A DNA stretch of 32,111 bases from a virus: positions 1 through 32,111 of IMG/VR virus record IMGVR_UViG_3300030103_000509, one strand, 5' to 3'. Of this stretch, positions 1 to 6,547 are shown piece after piece. Under the pieces are notes generated by a model, which was given only the letters and a program-made list of their open reading frames with translations, ran no database searches and was not told where the DNA came from. The position numbers and the translations under genes were made by a program. Numbering within the stretch: the stretch's first letter is position 1; each line of letters opens with the position of its first letter.

Positions 1-174
1 CCAGCAGATGCAAGAGCCACAGTTGCAAAAGTTAAAAAAATCAATAAGCCTTATGCGAGAAAGATACAAATACTTACAGTTATGGAGCAAAGAGCAAAAG
101 TAATGAAAAAAGCTGAAGTTGTGAGAATAGCTAAGTCAGCAAAAGAATCTTTAAAACGTGCTAGAAAAAAATGA
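1..174 (+). CDS. C-terminal fragment of an unidentified lysine-rich protein
   Basis: An open frame enters from the left edge and ends at a TGA at 172-174, leaving 57 residues. The visible tail is rich in Lys, Arg and Ala (for example KSAKESLKRARKK at the end) and looks alpha-helical, with no catalytic motif. The next gene starts inside its stop codon (ATGA at 171-174), which is the normal style in this genome and supports a real gene end. By position, upstream of holin, scaffold and capsid genes, it could be the end of a portal or terminase gene, but the sequence does not show that. Confidence 0.6.
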   Translation, partial: PADARATVAKVKKINKPYARKIQILTVMEQRAKVMKKAEVVRIAKSAKESLKRARKK

Positions 175-368
175 CTGTATTTATGCTTATGTGTTATTTA
201 AATGATAATTTCAATGGCGGAGTTTACTTTCAAAACATTAATGATTGCTTGTATTATTCTGAAAGATTGAGCAATCAAAAAATAGAAGTTCCGATTAAAG
301 TTGAAAATTATGAATGTATGTGTAAACTCATACCAAATATTGATCCAGAAAAAGTGAAGGTATATTAG
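171..368 (+). CDS. Small hypothetical protein (65 aa)
   Basis: I do not recognise this protein. It starts with an ATG that overlaps the previous stop (ATGA) and ends 9 bases before the holin start. The product has a hydrophobic start (MTVFMLMCYL) and three cysteines spread along its length, with no clear membrane span or domain. The holin ribosome binding site (AGGAGG) begins right at its stop codon. Translational coupling on both sides makes it likely to be expressed with the holin. Confidence 0.55.
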   Translation: MTVFMLMCYLNDNFNGGVYFQNINDCLYYSERLSNQKIEVPIKVENYECMCKLIPNIDPEKVKVY

Positions 369-377
369 GAGGTAGCC

Positions 378-773
378 ATGTTACAAGCACTTATAGGTCC
401 TGTCACAGGACTTCTTGATAAATTTATTCCAGATGCAGATCAAAAGGCGAAGCTTGCTCACGAGATAGCCACCATGTCTGAAAAACACGCGCAGGAAGCA
501 CTGCTTGCTCAGTTAGAAATTAACAAAGCTGAAGCTGCTAGTGGCTCTATATTCAAAGGCGGCTGGCGACCCGCTGTTGGCTGGACATGTGCGATTGCTT
601 TTTTATATCACTTTATCCTAAAAGATTTAATTATATTTGGTTGTGCCATTGGTGGTGTAGAATTACCAGAACTACCTGAATTTGACATGGGTACACTTTT
701 AACTGTTCTCGGTGGCATGTTAGGAATCGGAGGACTCAGAACATATGAAAAGCAAAAAGGTCTCACAAAATGA
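378..773 (+). CDS. Phage holin, GTA-type three-TM family
   Basis: This 131-aa protein matches the GTA_holin_3TM pattern. It has a charged helical N-terminus (about 1-55), then GGWRPAVGW at 61-69 entering the first membrane segment, a second hydrophobic stretch at about 82-93, a third at about 105-120, and the family-typical end GLRTYEKQKG at 119-128. Holins of this kind oligomerise in the inner membrane and open it so that the endolysin can reach the cell wall. A strong AGGAGG lies 5 bases before the ATG. The likely partner, the T4-type lysozyme, is encoded far away at 24951, so the lysis genes are not clustered. Family assignment is by motif reading. Confidence 0.85.
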   Translation: MLQALIGPVTGLLDKFIPDADQKAKLAHEIATMSEKHAQEALLAQLEINKAEAASGSIFKGGWRPAVGWTCAIAFLYHFILKDLIIFGCAIGGVELPELPEFDMGTLLTVLGGMLGIGGLRTYEKQKGLTK

Positions 774-856
774 CATATGATGAATTTTGGATACTTGCTA
801 TGAAAAGTATGTTAGACCATGAAGGGAAACCTAATTTTGAAAGAAAAAGAAATTAA
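770..856 (+). CDS. Possible micropeptide (28 aa) coupled to the holin
   Basis: A 28-codon frame starts at an ATG overlapping the holin stop (ATGA at 770-773) and ends at a TAA at 854-856. The product begins MTYDEFWILAMKSML and ends very basic (FERKRN). There is no known family. Support is only the start/stop overlap that real genes here share. It overlaps the next small frame by 38 bases, so one of the two may be spurious or the next gene may start later. Confidence 0.35.
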   Translation: MTYDEFWILAMKSMLDHEGKPNFERKRN

Positions 857-989
857 AATTTGTTGGATTCATAAAATTGCTATGAAAGAAATAGTGCATG
901 AAGAACCAATACCTACTGTAGGAATGTACAAATTTAAAGAATATAAATGTCCTATGTGTGCTAACTTGTATCAAGAAGAAGATTTATAG
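819..989 (+). CDS. Small CPMC zinc-binding-like protein (56 aa)
   Basis: This frame runs from ATG 819 to TAG 987-989 and ends one base before the next gene. The product contains CWIH near residues 15-18 and YKCPMCANLY near 43-52, which together could bind one zinc ion. No good Shine-Dalgarno sequence precedes ATG 819; TTG 837 and ATG 882 are alternative starts that would remove the overlap with the preceding micropeptide. The CxxC pair and tight spacing favour a real gene, but the function is unknown. Confidence 0.5.
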   Translation: MKGNLILKEKEIKICWIHKIAMKEIVHEEPIPTVGMYKFKEYKCPMCANLYQEEDL

Positions 990-990
990 C

Positions 991-1182
991 ATGGATGGTG
1001 TTAAACTAGCAGAGCATTTATATAAGAACATACGTCAAAGAAAAGAGCAATTAAGTGAATCTTTGGCTGATGGAGCGATAGGATCAATGGAAGACTATCG
1101 AGCAATTACAGGTGAAATACGAGGACTAACCTGGATTGAAGAAGAACTTAGAACCTCGATGAAAGGTATAGAAGATGACTAA
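991..1182 (+). CDS. Small conserved-looking helical protein (63 aa)
   Basis: ATG 991 is preferred over an in-frame ATG at 958, because it follows directly after the previous stop and the extra residues would only overlap the upstream gene. The product is charged and helical, with the core MEDYRAITGEIRGLTWIEEEL near the C-terminus. I recall similar short proteins near the capsid genes of marine phages, but I cannot name a family. It overlaps the GroES-like gene by 8 bases, so the two are probably translationally coupled. Confidence 0.65.
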   Translation: MDGVKLAEHLYKNIRQRKEQLSESLADGAIGSMEDYRAITGEIRGLTWIEEELRTSMKGIEDD

Positions 1183-1657
1183 AAAGTTATATGTGCCAGA
1201 TCGGATTTTGGCACAAAAAGCAAAAGCAGTTAATCCGACTCCAAAAGCAATATCAAAAGCTTTTGATAACAAAGAAGAAGCTAATGAAAACTCTAAAGAT
1301 CCATCAAAACTAGATGTGTCGATATTAGAGAGATTACCTCAACCAACAGGATACAGAATACTTGTTATTCCATATTACTTGTCTGAGAAGACTAAGGGAG
1401 GAATAATTATCCCTGACGCAACAAGAGATCGTGAGTCTTTTGCAACAGTCGTAGCTTACGTTGTTAAGTTAGGTCCAGATGCTTATAAAGATTCTGATAA
1501 ATTCCCAAATGGAGCGTACTGTTCTGAGAAGAATTGGGTGCTTATGGGTAGATATGCTGGAAATAGGTTCAAAGTGGATGGTCTTGAGCTAAGAATCATA
1601 AATGATGATAATATTATAGCTACAATACTTGACCCAGCAGATATTTCTTATGTATAG
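1175..1657 (+). CDS. Phage GroES-like co-chaperonin (Cpn10)
   Basis: Residues about 55-155 follow the Cpn10 fold. They show GYRILVIP (59-66), a mobile-loop-like KTKGGIIIPDA (72-82) with a hydrophobic III that would dock on GroEL, a VV-rich strand followed by LGPDAY (99-104), GRYAGNRFKVDG (125-136), and a closing LRIINDDNIIATI (139-151) like the end of bacterial GroES. The first ~54 residues are a polar extension rich in Lys and Ala that normal GroES (about 95-100 aa) lacks. It sits just upstream of scaffold and capsid genes, so the likely role is to work with host GroEL in folding capsid protein, as T4 gp31 does. Co-chaperonins are already known in phages; the family call is fairly secure by motif. 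Confidence 0.83.
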   Translation: MTKKLYVPDRILAQKAKAVNPTPKAISKAFDNKEEANENSKDPSKLDVSILERLPQPTGYRILVIPYYLSEKTKGGIIIPDATRDRESFATVVAYVVKLGPDAYKDSDKFPNGAYCSEKNWVLMGRYAGNRFKVDGLELRIINDDNIIATILDPADISYV

Positions 1658-1668
1658 TGGAGGTAATG

Positions 1669-2574
1669 ATGAATGATATACAAGAAAATAAAGTAGAAGA
1701 AGTTTCTAACGAAAACGATTTCGTAGTTGAGCTTGATGAAAATCAAGAAGTTGCAAAACAAGAAACTCAATCTGAAAATAAAGAGCAAACAATTGTTCGG
1801 ACTGAAGAGTCTGATGAACATGAGTCTTACAGTGAGAAGGTTCAAAAAAGAATCGATGCACTTACTGCCAAAAGAAAAGCGGCAGAAGACGATGCTAACA
1901 ATGCCATAACTTATGGAAAGCAGGTTGAAGAAGAGAACAAAAAACTTAGAAAGCAACTTGAAACATATACAAATGGTTATACTAATGAGTTTGACACACG
2001 AATACAGTCTCAAGAAGCTCAAGTAAAGCAATTGTTAAAGGAGGCATATGATGCTCAAGATGTTGATAAAATTGCAGAAGCAAATTCTGCACTTACTCAA
2101 GTCAATATTGAAAAAGAAAGACTCAGAGTCCTCAAACAACAAAGAGAGCAAGCAAAGTCAACTCAAGCAAATGAGAGACAAAGCAATCAAACGCAAGAAG
2201 TAAAACAACCATCTATTGAGGATAATCCTAAAATAAAAGCATGGATTGCTAAAAATCCTTGGTATGGAAAAGACGAAGAAATAGAAAAAAACTTAGCTCT
2301 AATGTTAGCTGATAAAAAAGTATCAAGAATGTATGATGCTACAGATGACAGATATTATGAAGAAATAGACAAAGAAATGGCTAAGTTGTTTCCACAAGAT
2401 CAGAACAACAGTAATGTCCAAACTGTTGCACCTGTAAACGGCAGAGCTTCTGTCAAAACTGGACGAAAACAGAGAGTTGTTCTTAGTGAAAGCGAAAGAA
2501 GAACTGCTGACAAACTTGGTGTGCCATATGAAAAATATGCACAGCAAAAATTAAAATTGCAAAAAGGAGCATAA
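1669..2574 (+). CDS. Capsid scaffolding/assembly protein
   Basis: This 301-aa protein is strongly charged, rich in Glu, Lys and Gln, and has an acidic N-terminus. A long predicted coiled coil covers roughly residues 60-170 (KRIDALTAKRKAAEDDA and KKLRKQLETY segments). Composition and position two structural genes before the major capsid protein fit a phage scaffold, which templates procapsid assembly and then leaves. Start choice: an upstream GTG (1657) and ATG 1666 are in frame, but GGAGG at 1659-1663 is best spaced for ATG 1669. The C-terminus (KQRVVLSESERRTADKLG) has the basic look of scaffold tails that bind coat protein. Confidence 0.72.
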   Translation: MNDIQENKVEEVSNENDFVVELDENQEVAKQETQSENKEQTIVRTEESDEHESYSEKVQKRIDALTAKRKAAEDDANNAITYGKQVEEENKKLRKQLETYTNGYTNEFDTRIQSQEAQVKQLLKEAYDAQDVDKIAEANSALTQVNIEKERLRVLKQQREQAKSTQANERQSNQTQEVKQPSIEDNPKIKAWIAKNPWYGKDEEIEKNLALMLADKKVSRMYDATDDRYYEEIDKEMAKLFPQDQNNSNVQTVAPVNGRASVKTGRKQRVVLSESERRTADKLGVPYEKYAQQKLKLQKGA

Positions 2575-2575
2575 G

Positions 2576-3040
2576 ATGGCTGATAGATCAAATCGAGAGT
2601 CTGCTACTCGTGAAAAACAGGAAAGAAAACATGATTGGAAGCCACCTCAAACCCTTGATGCACCCGAAGCTCCTGTGGGGTATAAACACAGGTGGATAAG
2701 AGAACGTGTTATGGACTTTGATGATAAGCAAAATGTCTATAAACGAAGAAGAGAAGGGTATGAATTAGTCCGTGCAGAGGAGTATCCTGATTTTGACACC
2801 CCTGTGGTTGATGAAGGCAAAAATGCTGGAGTAATCGGTCAAGGAGGTTTATTGTTGGCACGAGTCCCAGAGGAAGTTGCTGATAGTCGAAATGAATATT
2901 TCGCCAAAAAAACTTCAAATCAAATGTCAGTTTATGATCAAGAGTTGGCAAATCAACCTGAATCATCTGCTGGTAGGATCTTAAAGCCAGAGAGAAAATC
3001 ACAAGTTCGATTTGGTGGAAAGAAAATTTTAAATGATTAA
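2576..3040 (+). CDS. Conserved marine-phage structural-region protein (154 aa)
   Basis: The product is soluble, highly charged and Arg/Lys/Asp-rich. It contains GYKHRWIRERVMDFDD and VYKRRREGYELVRAEEYPDF in its first half, a Gly-rich GVIGQGGLLLARVP in the middle and a basic end. I recall similar proteins lying between scaffold and capsid genes in marine phages, so a virion-assembly role is likely, but I cannot name a family. AAGGAG precedes the ATG, and the gene lies one base after the scaffold stop. Confidence 0.62.
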   Translation: MADRSNRESATREKQERKHDWKPPQTLDAPEAPVGYKHRWIRERVMDFDDKQNVYKRRREGYELVRAEEYPDFDTPVVDEGKNAGVIGQGGLLLARVPEEVADSRNEYFAKKTSNQMSVYDQELANQPESSAGRILKPERKSQVRFGGKKILND

Positions 3041-3057
3041 ATTTACAGGAGTGTAAA

Positions 3058-3642
3058 ATGGCAAATCAAGATGCTGCTTTTGGAATGCGTCCTTTAAAAA
3101 TGATAGGTGGACAAGCCTTTCATGGTGGACAAAGCCGATATAGAATCGCTGCCAATTACGGAACTAATATTTTCCAAGGTGACATGGTTGCTCAAGTCAC
3201 TGGTGGTACTGTTGAAGTACACGCAGATGGTGGTACTGTTCCAATAGTTGGAGTATTCAATGGTTGTAGGTTTACTGACCCAACCACGAAAAAGGAAACT
3301 TTTTCAAACTTTTATCCTGCAAGTACAAATGCTTCAGACATTGAAGCTTTTATTATAGATGACCCAAATGTTATCTATGAGATTCAATGTGACGCTGCAT
3401 TTCCTATTGCAGATTTATTTGGTAATTTTGACATCGTATATACAACTTCAGGTTCTACTGTGACTGGTATATCAGGTGCAGAATTGGATGTAACAACAGG
3501 TGCGACCACTGCTGGTTTACCTCTGAAAGCGATTGATATTTCGCAAGACCCAGAGAACAGCGATGTAAGTTCCGATGCAACCAATGTTCAAGTAGTTATT
3601 CAAAATAGCATATTTGGACAAAAGGGTGCAGGATTAGCGTAA
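3058..3642 (+). CDS. Virion structural protein, probably capsid-associated (194 aa)
   Basis: The protein starts MANQDAAFGMRPLKMIGG, an opening that recurs in capsid-region proteins of marine phages. It is Gly/Thr/Asp-rich and beta-like throughout (VTGGTVEVHADGGTV, YTTSGSTVTGISG), with few charged helices, which fits a decoration or minor capsid protein. AGGAG lies 6-7 bases before the ATG. The major capsid gene follows 14 bases later with its own strong ribosome binding site, so both are probably made in quantity. The exact role, decoration or head vertex, is not visible from sequence. Confidence 0.65.
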   Translation: MANQDAAFGMRPLKMIGGQAFHGGQSRYRIAANYGTNIFQGDMVAQVTGGTVEVHADGGTVPIVGVFNGCRFTDPTTKKETFSNFYPASTNASDIEAFIIDDPNVIYEIQCDAAFPIADLFGNFDIVYTTSGSTVTGISGAELDVTTGATTAGLPLKAIDISQDPENSDVSSDATNVQVVIQNSIFGQKGAGLA

Positions 3643-3656
3643 AGGGAGATTAGATT

Positions 3657-4565
3657 ATGGCTATATCAAGAGCGCAACTCGTAAAAGAGTTAGAACCTGG
3701 TCTTAACGCTTTATTCGGCATGGAATATGATCGTTACGACAATCAGCATACTGAAATCTTTGAGACAGAAACTTCAGATCGAGCATTCGAAGAAGAAGTG
3801 ATGTTAAGTGGATTTGGTAATGCACAAACAAAATCTGAAGGTGCTGGTGTAGCATTTGATGATGCAAACGAAGTATATACTTCAAGATATACAATGGAAA
3901 CAATTTCATTGGCTTTTGCTTTAACAGAAGAAGCTATGGAAGACAACTTGTATGATCAGCTTGGAAGAAGATATACGAGAGCGTTAGCAAGATCAATGTC
4001 ACACACAAAGCAAATCAAAGCCGCTGCAGTGTTAAACAATGCATTTGACTCAAGCTTTACAGGTGGTGATGGTAAAGAGCTTTGTGCAACAGATCATCCT
4101 TTAGGTGGTGGTGGTACATTCAGAAATGAATTTACTGTAGCTGCAGACCTTAATGAGACATCATTAGAAAATGCTCTAATTGACATTTCACAATTTGTTG
4201 ATGAGAGAAATATGATTGTTGCTTTAAGAGGTATGAAGCTTATTGTTCCACCAGCATTACAATTCGTTGCTGATAGATTACTTGAGTCAACATTAAGAAC
4301 AGGTACTTCTGACAATGATATTAACGCAATTAAAAACATGGGTATGTTACCAGAGGGTTATACAATTAACCATTTCTTAACAGACACAGATGCGTTTTTC
4401 TTAAAGACAGATGCACCTAATGGTTTCAAGTATTTTGAAAGAACACCATTAAGTACAAGTATGGAAGCTGATTTCGATACTGGTAACATGAGATATAAAG
4501 CTAGAGAGCGTTATGCCTTTGGTTTTTCAGATCCAAGATGTGTGTTCGGATCACCAGGCGCATAA
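3657..4565 (+). CDS. Major capsid protein
   Basis: This 302-aa protein reads as a phage major capsid protein. It has an N-terminal helical region (LVKELEPGLNALFGMEYDRY), then SGFGNAQTKSEGAGVAFDD and YTMETISLAFALTEEAMEDN, the segment where Mu-gpT/HK97-type coats show a similar pattern. It continues with LCATDHPLGGGGTFRN and a central strand/helix region around ALRGMKLIVPP, and ends with the aromatic RERYAFGFSDPRCVFGSPGA. AGGGAG precedes the ATG. The gene is followed at once by two terminators, as expected for a highly transcribed coat gene. The position after scaffold supports the call. Confidence 0.85.
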   Translation: MAISRAQLVKELEPGLNALFGMEYDRYDNQHTEIFETETSDRAFEEEVMLSGFGNAQTKSEGAGVAFDDANEVYTSRYTMETISLAFALTEEAMEDNLYDQLGRRYTRALARSMSHTKQIKAAAVLNNAFDSSFTGGDGKELCATDHPLGGGGTFRNEFTVAADLNETSLENALIDISQFVDERNMIVALRGMKLIVPPALQFVADRLLESTLRTGTSDNDINAIKNMGMLPEGYTINHFLTDTDAFFLKTDAPNGFKYFERTPLSTSMEADFDTGNMRYKARERYAFGFSDPRCVFGSPGA

Positions 4566-4586
4566 ACGAACAATTGTTCGTTTTTT
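4564..4586 (+). terminator. Rho-independent terminator 1 after capsid gene
   Basis: An 8-bp stem AAACGAAC / GTTCGTTT with an AATT loop lies at 4564-4583, followed by further T residues to 4586. It begins inside the capsid stop codon. The core CGAACAATTGTTCG is a perfect 14-base palindrome that belongs to a motif repeated elsewhere in the window. Confidence 0.7.
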
Positions 4587-4589
4587 ATT

Positions 4590-4617
4590 AAGGGGTCTTT
4601 TCAGACCCCTTTTTTTT
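4590..4617 (+). terminator. Rho-independent terminator 2 after capsid gene
   Basis: A strong 9-bp stem AAGGGGTCT / AGACCCCTT with a 4-base loop (TTTC) is followed by an uninterrupted T-run to 4617. This is the clearest terminator in the window and separates the capsid unit from the next unit. Confidence 0.9.
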
Positions 4618-4635
4618 GTATATACTTAAATTACC

Positions 4636-4683
4636 TTGACGAAGAATTAACTTCGACAACAGCCAAGACAAGGAGATATACAT
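4636..4683 (+). promoter_or_regulatory. Leader hairpin and strong ribosome binding site
   Basis: After the double terminator lies a short leader. An inverted repeat TTGACGAAG / CTTCGACAA (8 of 9 pairs, AATTAA loop) spans 4636-4659. AAGGAGATATACAT at 4670-4683 then runs into the ATG at 4682. Those 14 bases equal the start region of T7 gene 10, one of the strongest known phage ribosome binding sites, here with two bases less spacing. A new promoter must lie between 4590 and about 4640, but I cannot define its boxes; TATACT at 4621 is one candidate -10. Confidence 0.55.
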
Positions 4684-5191
4684 GGCTAATACAACATTCT
4701 CAGGTCCTATTAGATCTGAAAGCACAATCAAAACTATTAGTAAAAATGCAACAACTGGTGCAATTACAGAGGTCACAACATTAGGTGGCGCACCAGTAAG
4801 CTTATCTGATGGTGACGTAACTTTAACTAATGCTACTCATAGTGGTAGAATTTTACTTGTACCAGATGGATCACAGGATAATACATACACATTACCAGCA
4901 CCCATAGCTGGATCTTCATTTAGATTTGTTTATGCTGGTGGAGCTGCTGATGCAACAGATGCTTTAATTCTTACACCAGGTAACTCAAACTTTTACATTG
5001 GTGGAGTAACATTTTTAGATACTGATGGTAATGAAGTAAGTTCAGTTTTTTCTGATGGTAACTCAAACAGCAGTATTCAATTAAATGTTCCTGCTGGATT
5101 TGATGTGACTATTGTTGGAATTGATACAACTAACTATCAAATTTTTGGTAACGTAACATCAACGACTGCTCCAGCTTTCGCTGATCAATAA
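4682..5191 (+). CDS. Beta-rich virion structural protein (169 aa)
   Basis: The first gene after the capsid terminators, with the best ribosome binding site in the window. The product starts MANTTFSGPIRSESTIKTISK and is Gly/Ser/Thr/Asn-rich with alternating hydrophobic strands (SGRILLVPDGSQDNTYTLP, SFRFVYAGGA, LNVPAGFDVTIVGID), so it is probably an all-beta protein. I recall proteins of this type after the capsid gene in marine phages. A decoration or head-fibre role is the best inference. There is no enzyme motif, no membrane span, and one Trp-free, Cys-free sequence. Confidence 0.65.
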   Translation: MANTTFSGPIRSESTIKTISKNATTGAITEVTTLGGAPVSLSDGDVTLTNATHSGRILLVPDGSQDNTYTLPAPIAGSSFRFVYAGGAADATDALILTPGNSNFYIGGVTFLDTDGNEVSSVFSDGNSNSSIQLNVPAGFDVTIVGIDTTNYQIFGNVTSTTAPAFADQ

Positions 5192-5203
5192 TAGGAGAGT
5201 TAT

Positions 5204-5605
5204 ATGGCAGACGCAGTTACCTCTCAAACCTTACAGGATGGTAATCAGATTGCTGTTTTTAAATTTACTAATATCTCTGACGGAAGTGGTGAAGATGCAG
5301 TAACAAAAGTTGATGTTTCTGCATTACAAAAAAATGTTCGTGGTGAAGCTTGCACAAGAGCTACAATTGAAAAAATGTGGTGGCAGTGCAACGGCATGAA
5401 AGTAAAAGTTTTATTTGATGCTACAACTGACGATTTTTGTATAGAACTTGGTGAAAATCAAAGTGGACATCACGATTACACATCTTTCGGTGGTTTAGTA
5501 AATCCTGCTAGTTCTGGTGTCACTGGTGACATTAAGTTTACAACTGTAGGACATAGTTCAGCAGATACTTATACAGTTATCATGCAGGTCAGAAAGAGCT
5601 ATTAA
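5204..5605 (+). CDS. Virion structural protein (133 aa)
   Basis: The product opens MADAVTSQTLQDG and contains VFKFTNISDGSGED, VDVSALQKNVRGEACT, MKVKVLFDATTDDFCIELG and a Gly-rich C-terminal half ending TVIMQVRKSY. I know this pattern from small structural proteins of cyanophages and other marine phages; no enzymatic motif is present. AGGAG lies before the ATG. The gene ends on the first base of the next start codon (TAATG), so translation is coupled to the basic-protein cluster downstream. Confidence 0.65.
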   Translation: MADAVTSQTLQDGNQIAVFKFTNISDGSGEDAVTKVDVSALQKNVRGEACTRATIEKMWWQCNGMKVKVLFDATTDDFCIELGENQSGHHDYTSFGGLVNPASSGVTGDIKFTTVGHSSADTYTVIMQVRKSY

Positions 5606-5859
5606 TGGCTAGGAAGGCTAGTAAAAACCCTCCTAAAACAAAAAAGTATTTCCGTTCCACAAAGAGTGGAGCGGGAATGACTAAAGCTGGAGTTGCACGT
5701 TACAGACGTGAAAATCCAGGCAGTAAGCTTCAAACTGCTGTTACAGGTAAGGTTAAACCTGGTAGTAAAGCGGCGAAAAGAAGAAAGTCTTTTTGTGCTA
5801 GATCTAAAAGTTGGACAGGTCCAAGAGGCAAAGCGGCTAGAAGAAGGTGGAAGTGTTAG
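5605..5859 (+). CDS. Small very basic protein with KAARRRWKC end (84 aa)
   Basis: First of a run of tiny basic proteins. About 40% of residues are Lys or Arg, with GAGMTKAGVARYRRENPG near 22-39, then LQTAVTGKVKPGSKAAKRRKS and the end FCARSKSWTGPRGKAARRRWKC. The C-terminal CARSxxWTGxRGKAARRRW signature recurs in marine phages and other aquatic viruses (I think DUF6321, not checked). Two Cys residues flank a basic loop near the end. DNA or RNA binding is likely from charge alone. It starts immediately at the previous stop and ends where the next gene begins. Confidence 0.7.
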   Translation: MARKASKNPPKTKKYFRSTKSGAGMTKAGVARYRRENPGSKLQTAVTGKVKPGSKAAKRRKSFCARSKSWTGPRGKAARRRWKC

Positions 5860-6018
5860 ATGACAAGTAAAGAATTATTAAAAATGTTGGAAAAACATGA
5901 GTCTGTATGTAATGCTAGATTTGATGGTATTAACAATAAATTAAACAAATTGGATACTCGTTTGTGGGGTATCTATGGAGTTATTATAGGAGTAGCAGTT
6001 CTTGAGAAGTTTTTCTAA
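5860..6018 (+). CDS. Small coiled-coil plus one-TM protein, XhlA-like layout (52 aa)
   Basis: The ATG at 5860 follows directly on the previous stop, and the TAA ends at 6018, sharing a base with the next start. The product has a short charged helical region with a heptad-like FDGINNKLNKLDTRLW stretch, then one membrane span (YGVIIGVAVLEKFF) at the very C-terminus. This layout resembles the XhlA class of small phage membrane proteins that help holins, but the match is by layout only. It is the only membrane protein in the basic-protein cluster. Confidence 0.6.
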   Translation: MTSKELLKMLEKHESVCNARFDGINNKLNKLDTRLWGIYGVIIGVAVLEKFF

Positions 6019-6185
6019 TGGTTATGGGCAGGTCACAAATGTCACGTCAAGTGTCAAAACCTCCCCAGAAAAGGAAGTGGAGTAATGCGAGGAAACGGAA
6101 AATCAATTGCAAACGACCTAAAGGATTTTCTGAAAAAGCACATTGTGCCGCTAAAAAAAGGAGAAGTTCTAAGAGCAAGAGGTGA
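6018..6185 (+). CDS. Tiny basic protein with PKGFSxKAHC motif (55 aa)
   Basis: The ATG overlaps the previous stop (TAATG) and the frame ends at a TGA at 6183-6185. The product is extremely basic: KRKWSNARKRKINCKRPKGF, then SEKAHCAAKKRRSSKSKR. The C-x3-PKGFSxKAHC-x3-KKR signature recurs in small proteins of marine phages, which supports a real gene even though it is short. The two Cys and His around the motif could bind metal. It overlaps the next gene by 101 bases in a different frame, which is unusual for this genome. Confidence 0.6.
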   Translation: MVMGRSQMSRQVSKPPQKRKWSNARKRKINCKRPKGFSEKAHCAAKKRRSSKSKR

Positions 6186-6270
6186 ACCATTAAAAGATTG
6201 TCCTCAATGTATGAAGAGAAAATATTGGTGTACCTGTTGGAAAGTATTGAAAGGAAGATATTATGCCTAA
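6085..6270 (+). CDS. Cys-rich CPQC/CTC protein, overlapping gene (61 aa)
   Basis: The frame starts at ATG 6085 within the preceding basic-protein gene and ends inside the start of the next one (8-base overlap). The product has a basic helical N-terminal half (NDLKDFLKKHIVPLKKGEVLR) and then DCPQCMKRKYWCTCW, a compact four-Cys cluster likely to bind zinc. GGAG lies just before the ATG, with AAGG further up. The Cys pattern falls largely downstream of the overlap. A shorter version from ATG 6208 would avoid the overlap but lose the first CxxC pair. Confidence 0.5.
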   Translation: MRGNGKSIANDLKDFLKKHIVPLKKGEVLRARGEPLKDCPQCMKRKYWCTCWKVLKGRYYA

Positions 6271-6547
6271 AGACGCTTGTTATCATAAAGTAAAAGCTCG
6301 TTACAGAGTTTTTCCATCAGCTTATGCTTCAGGAGCTATTGCAAAATGCCGAAAGGTAGGAGCAGCCAACTACGGAACTGGTGGCAAAAAGAAAGCTAAA
6401 AAGAAAGCAGAAGGTGGTGTAATTGAGTTGAAGAATGGTGGCTCTGTTCCAAAAAGAACTCGTAAGAGAAAAACAAAAAATCCAAACATTGCACGAGGTT
6501 GTGGTGTGGTTATGAATAATAGAAGAAAAGTAACAAAGTTTAGATAA
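6263..6547 (+). CDS. Basic protein with KDACYHKVKARYRVFPSAYASG motif (94 aa)
   Basis: Residues 3-40 carry a signature (DACYHKVKxRYxVFPSAYASGA, then KCRKVGAANYG) that I know from many aquatic virus and phage proteins, often repeated in one protein. A Lys-rich linker follows (KKKAKKKAEGG), then a second recurring end motif, ARGCGVVMNNRRKVTKFR. The charge is strongly positive, so nucleic acid contact is plausible, but no function is established to my knowledge. AAGGA lies before the ATG. The stop shares a base with the next start codon (TAATG). Confidence 0.72.
   Translation: MPKDACYHKVKARYRVFPSAYASGAIAKCRKVGAANYGTGGKKKAKKKAEGGVIELKNGGSVPKRTRKRKTKNPNIARGCGVVMNNRRKVTKFR

Noticed and set aside
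1648-2031. Minus-strand open frame opposite the scaffold gene with hydrophobic Phe/Leu-rich product
   Set aside because: The apparent membrane protein is the antisense of Glu/Lys-rich codons (GAA/AAA read as TTC/TTT). The plus-strand scaffold is clearly the real gene.
4567-4580. Reading the CGAACAATTGTTCG palindrome only as an operator
   Set aside because: Its place inside the capsid stop codon and the following T-run make a terminator the simpler explanation, although the same word recurs elsewhere and is reported as a dispersed motif.
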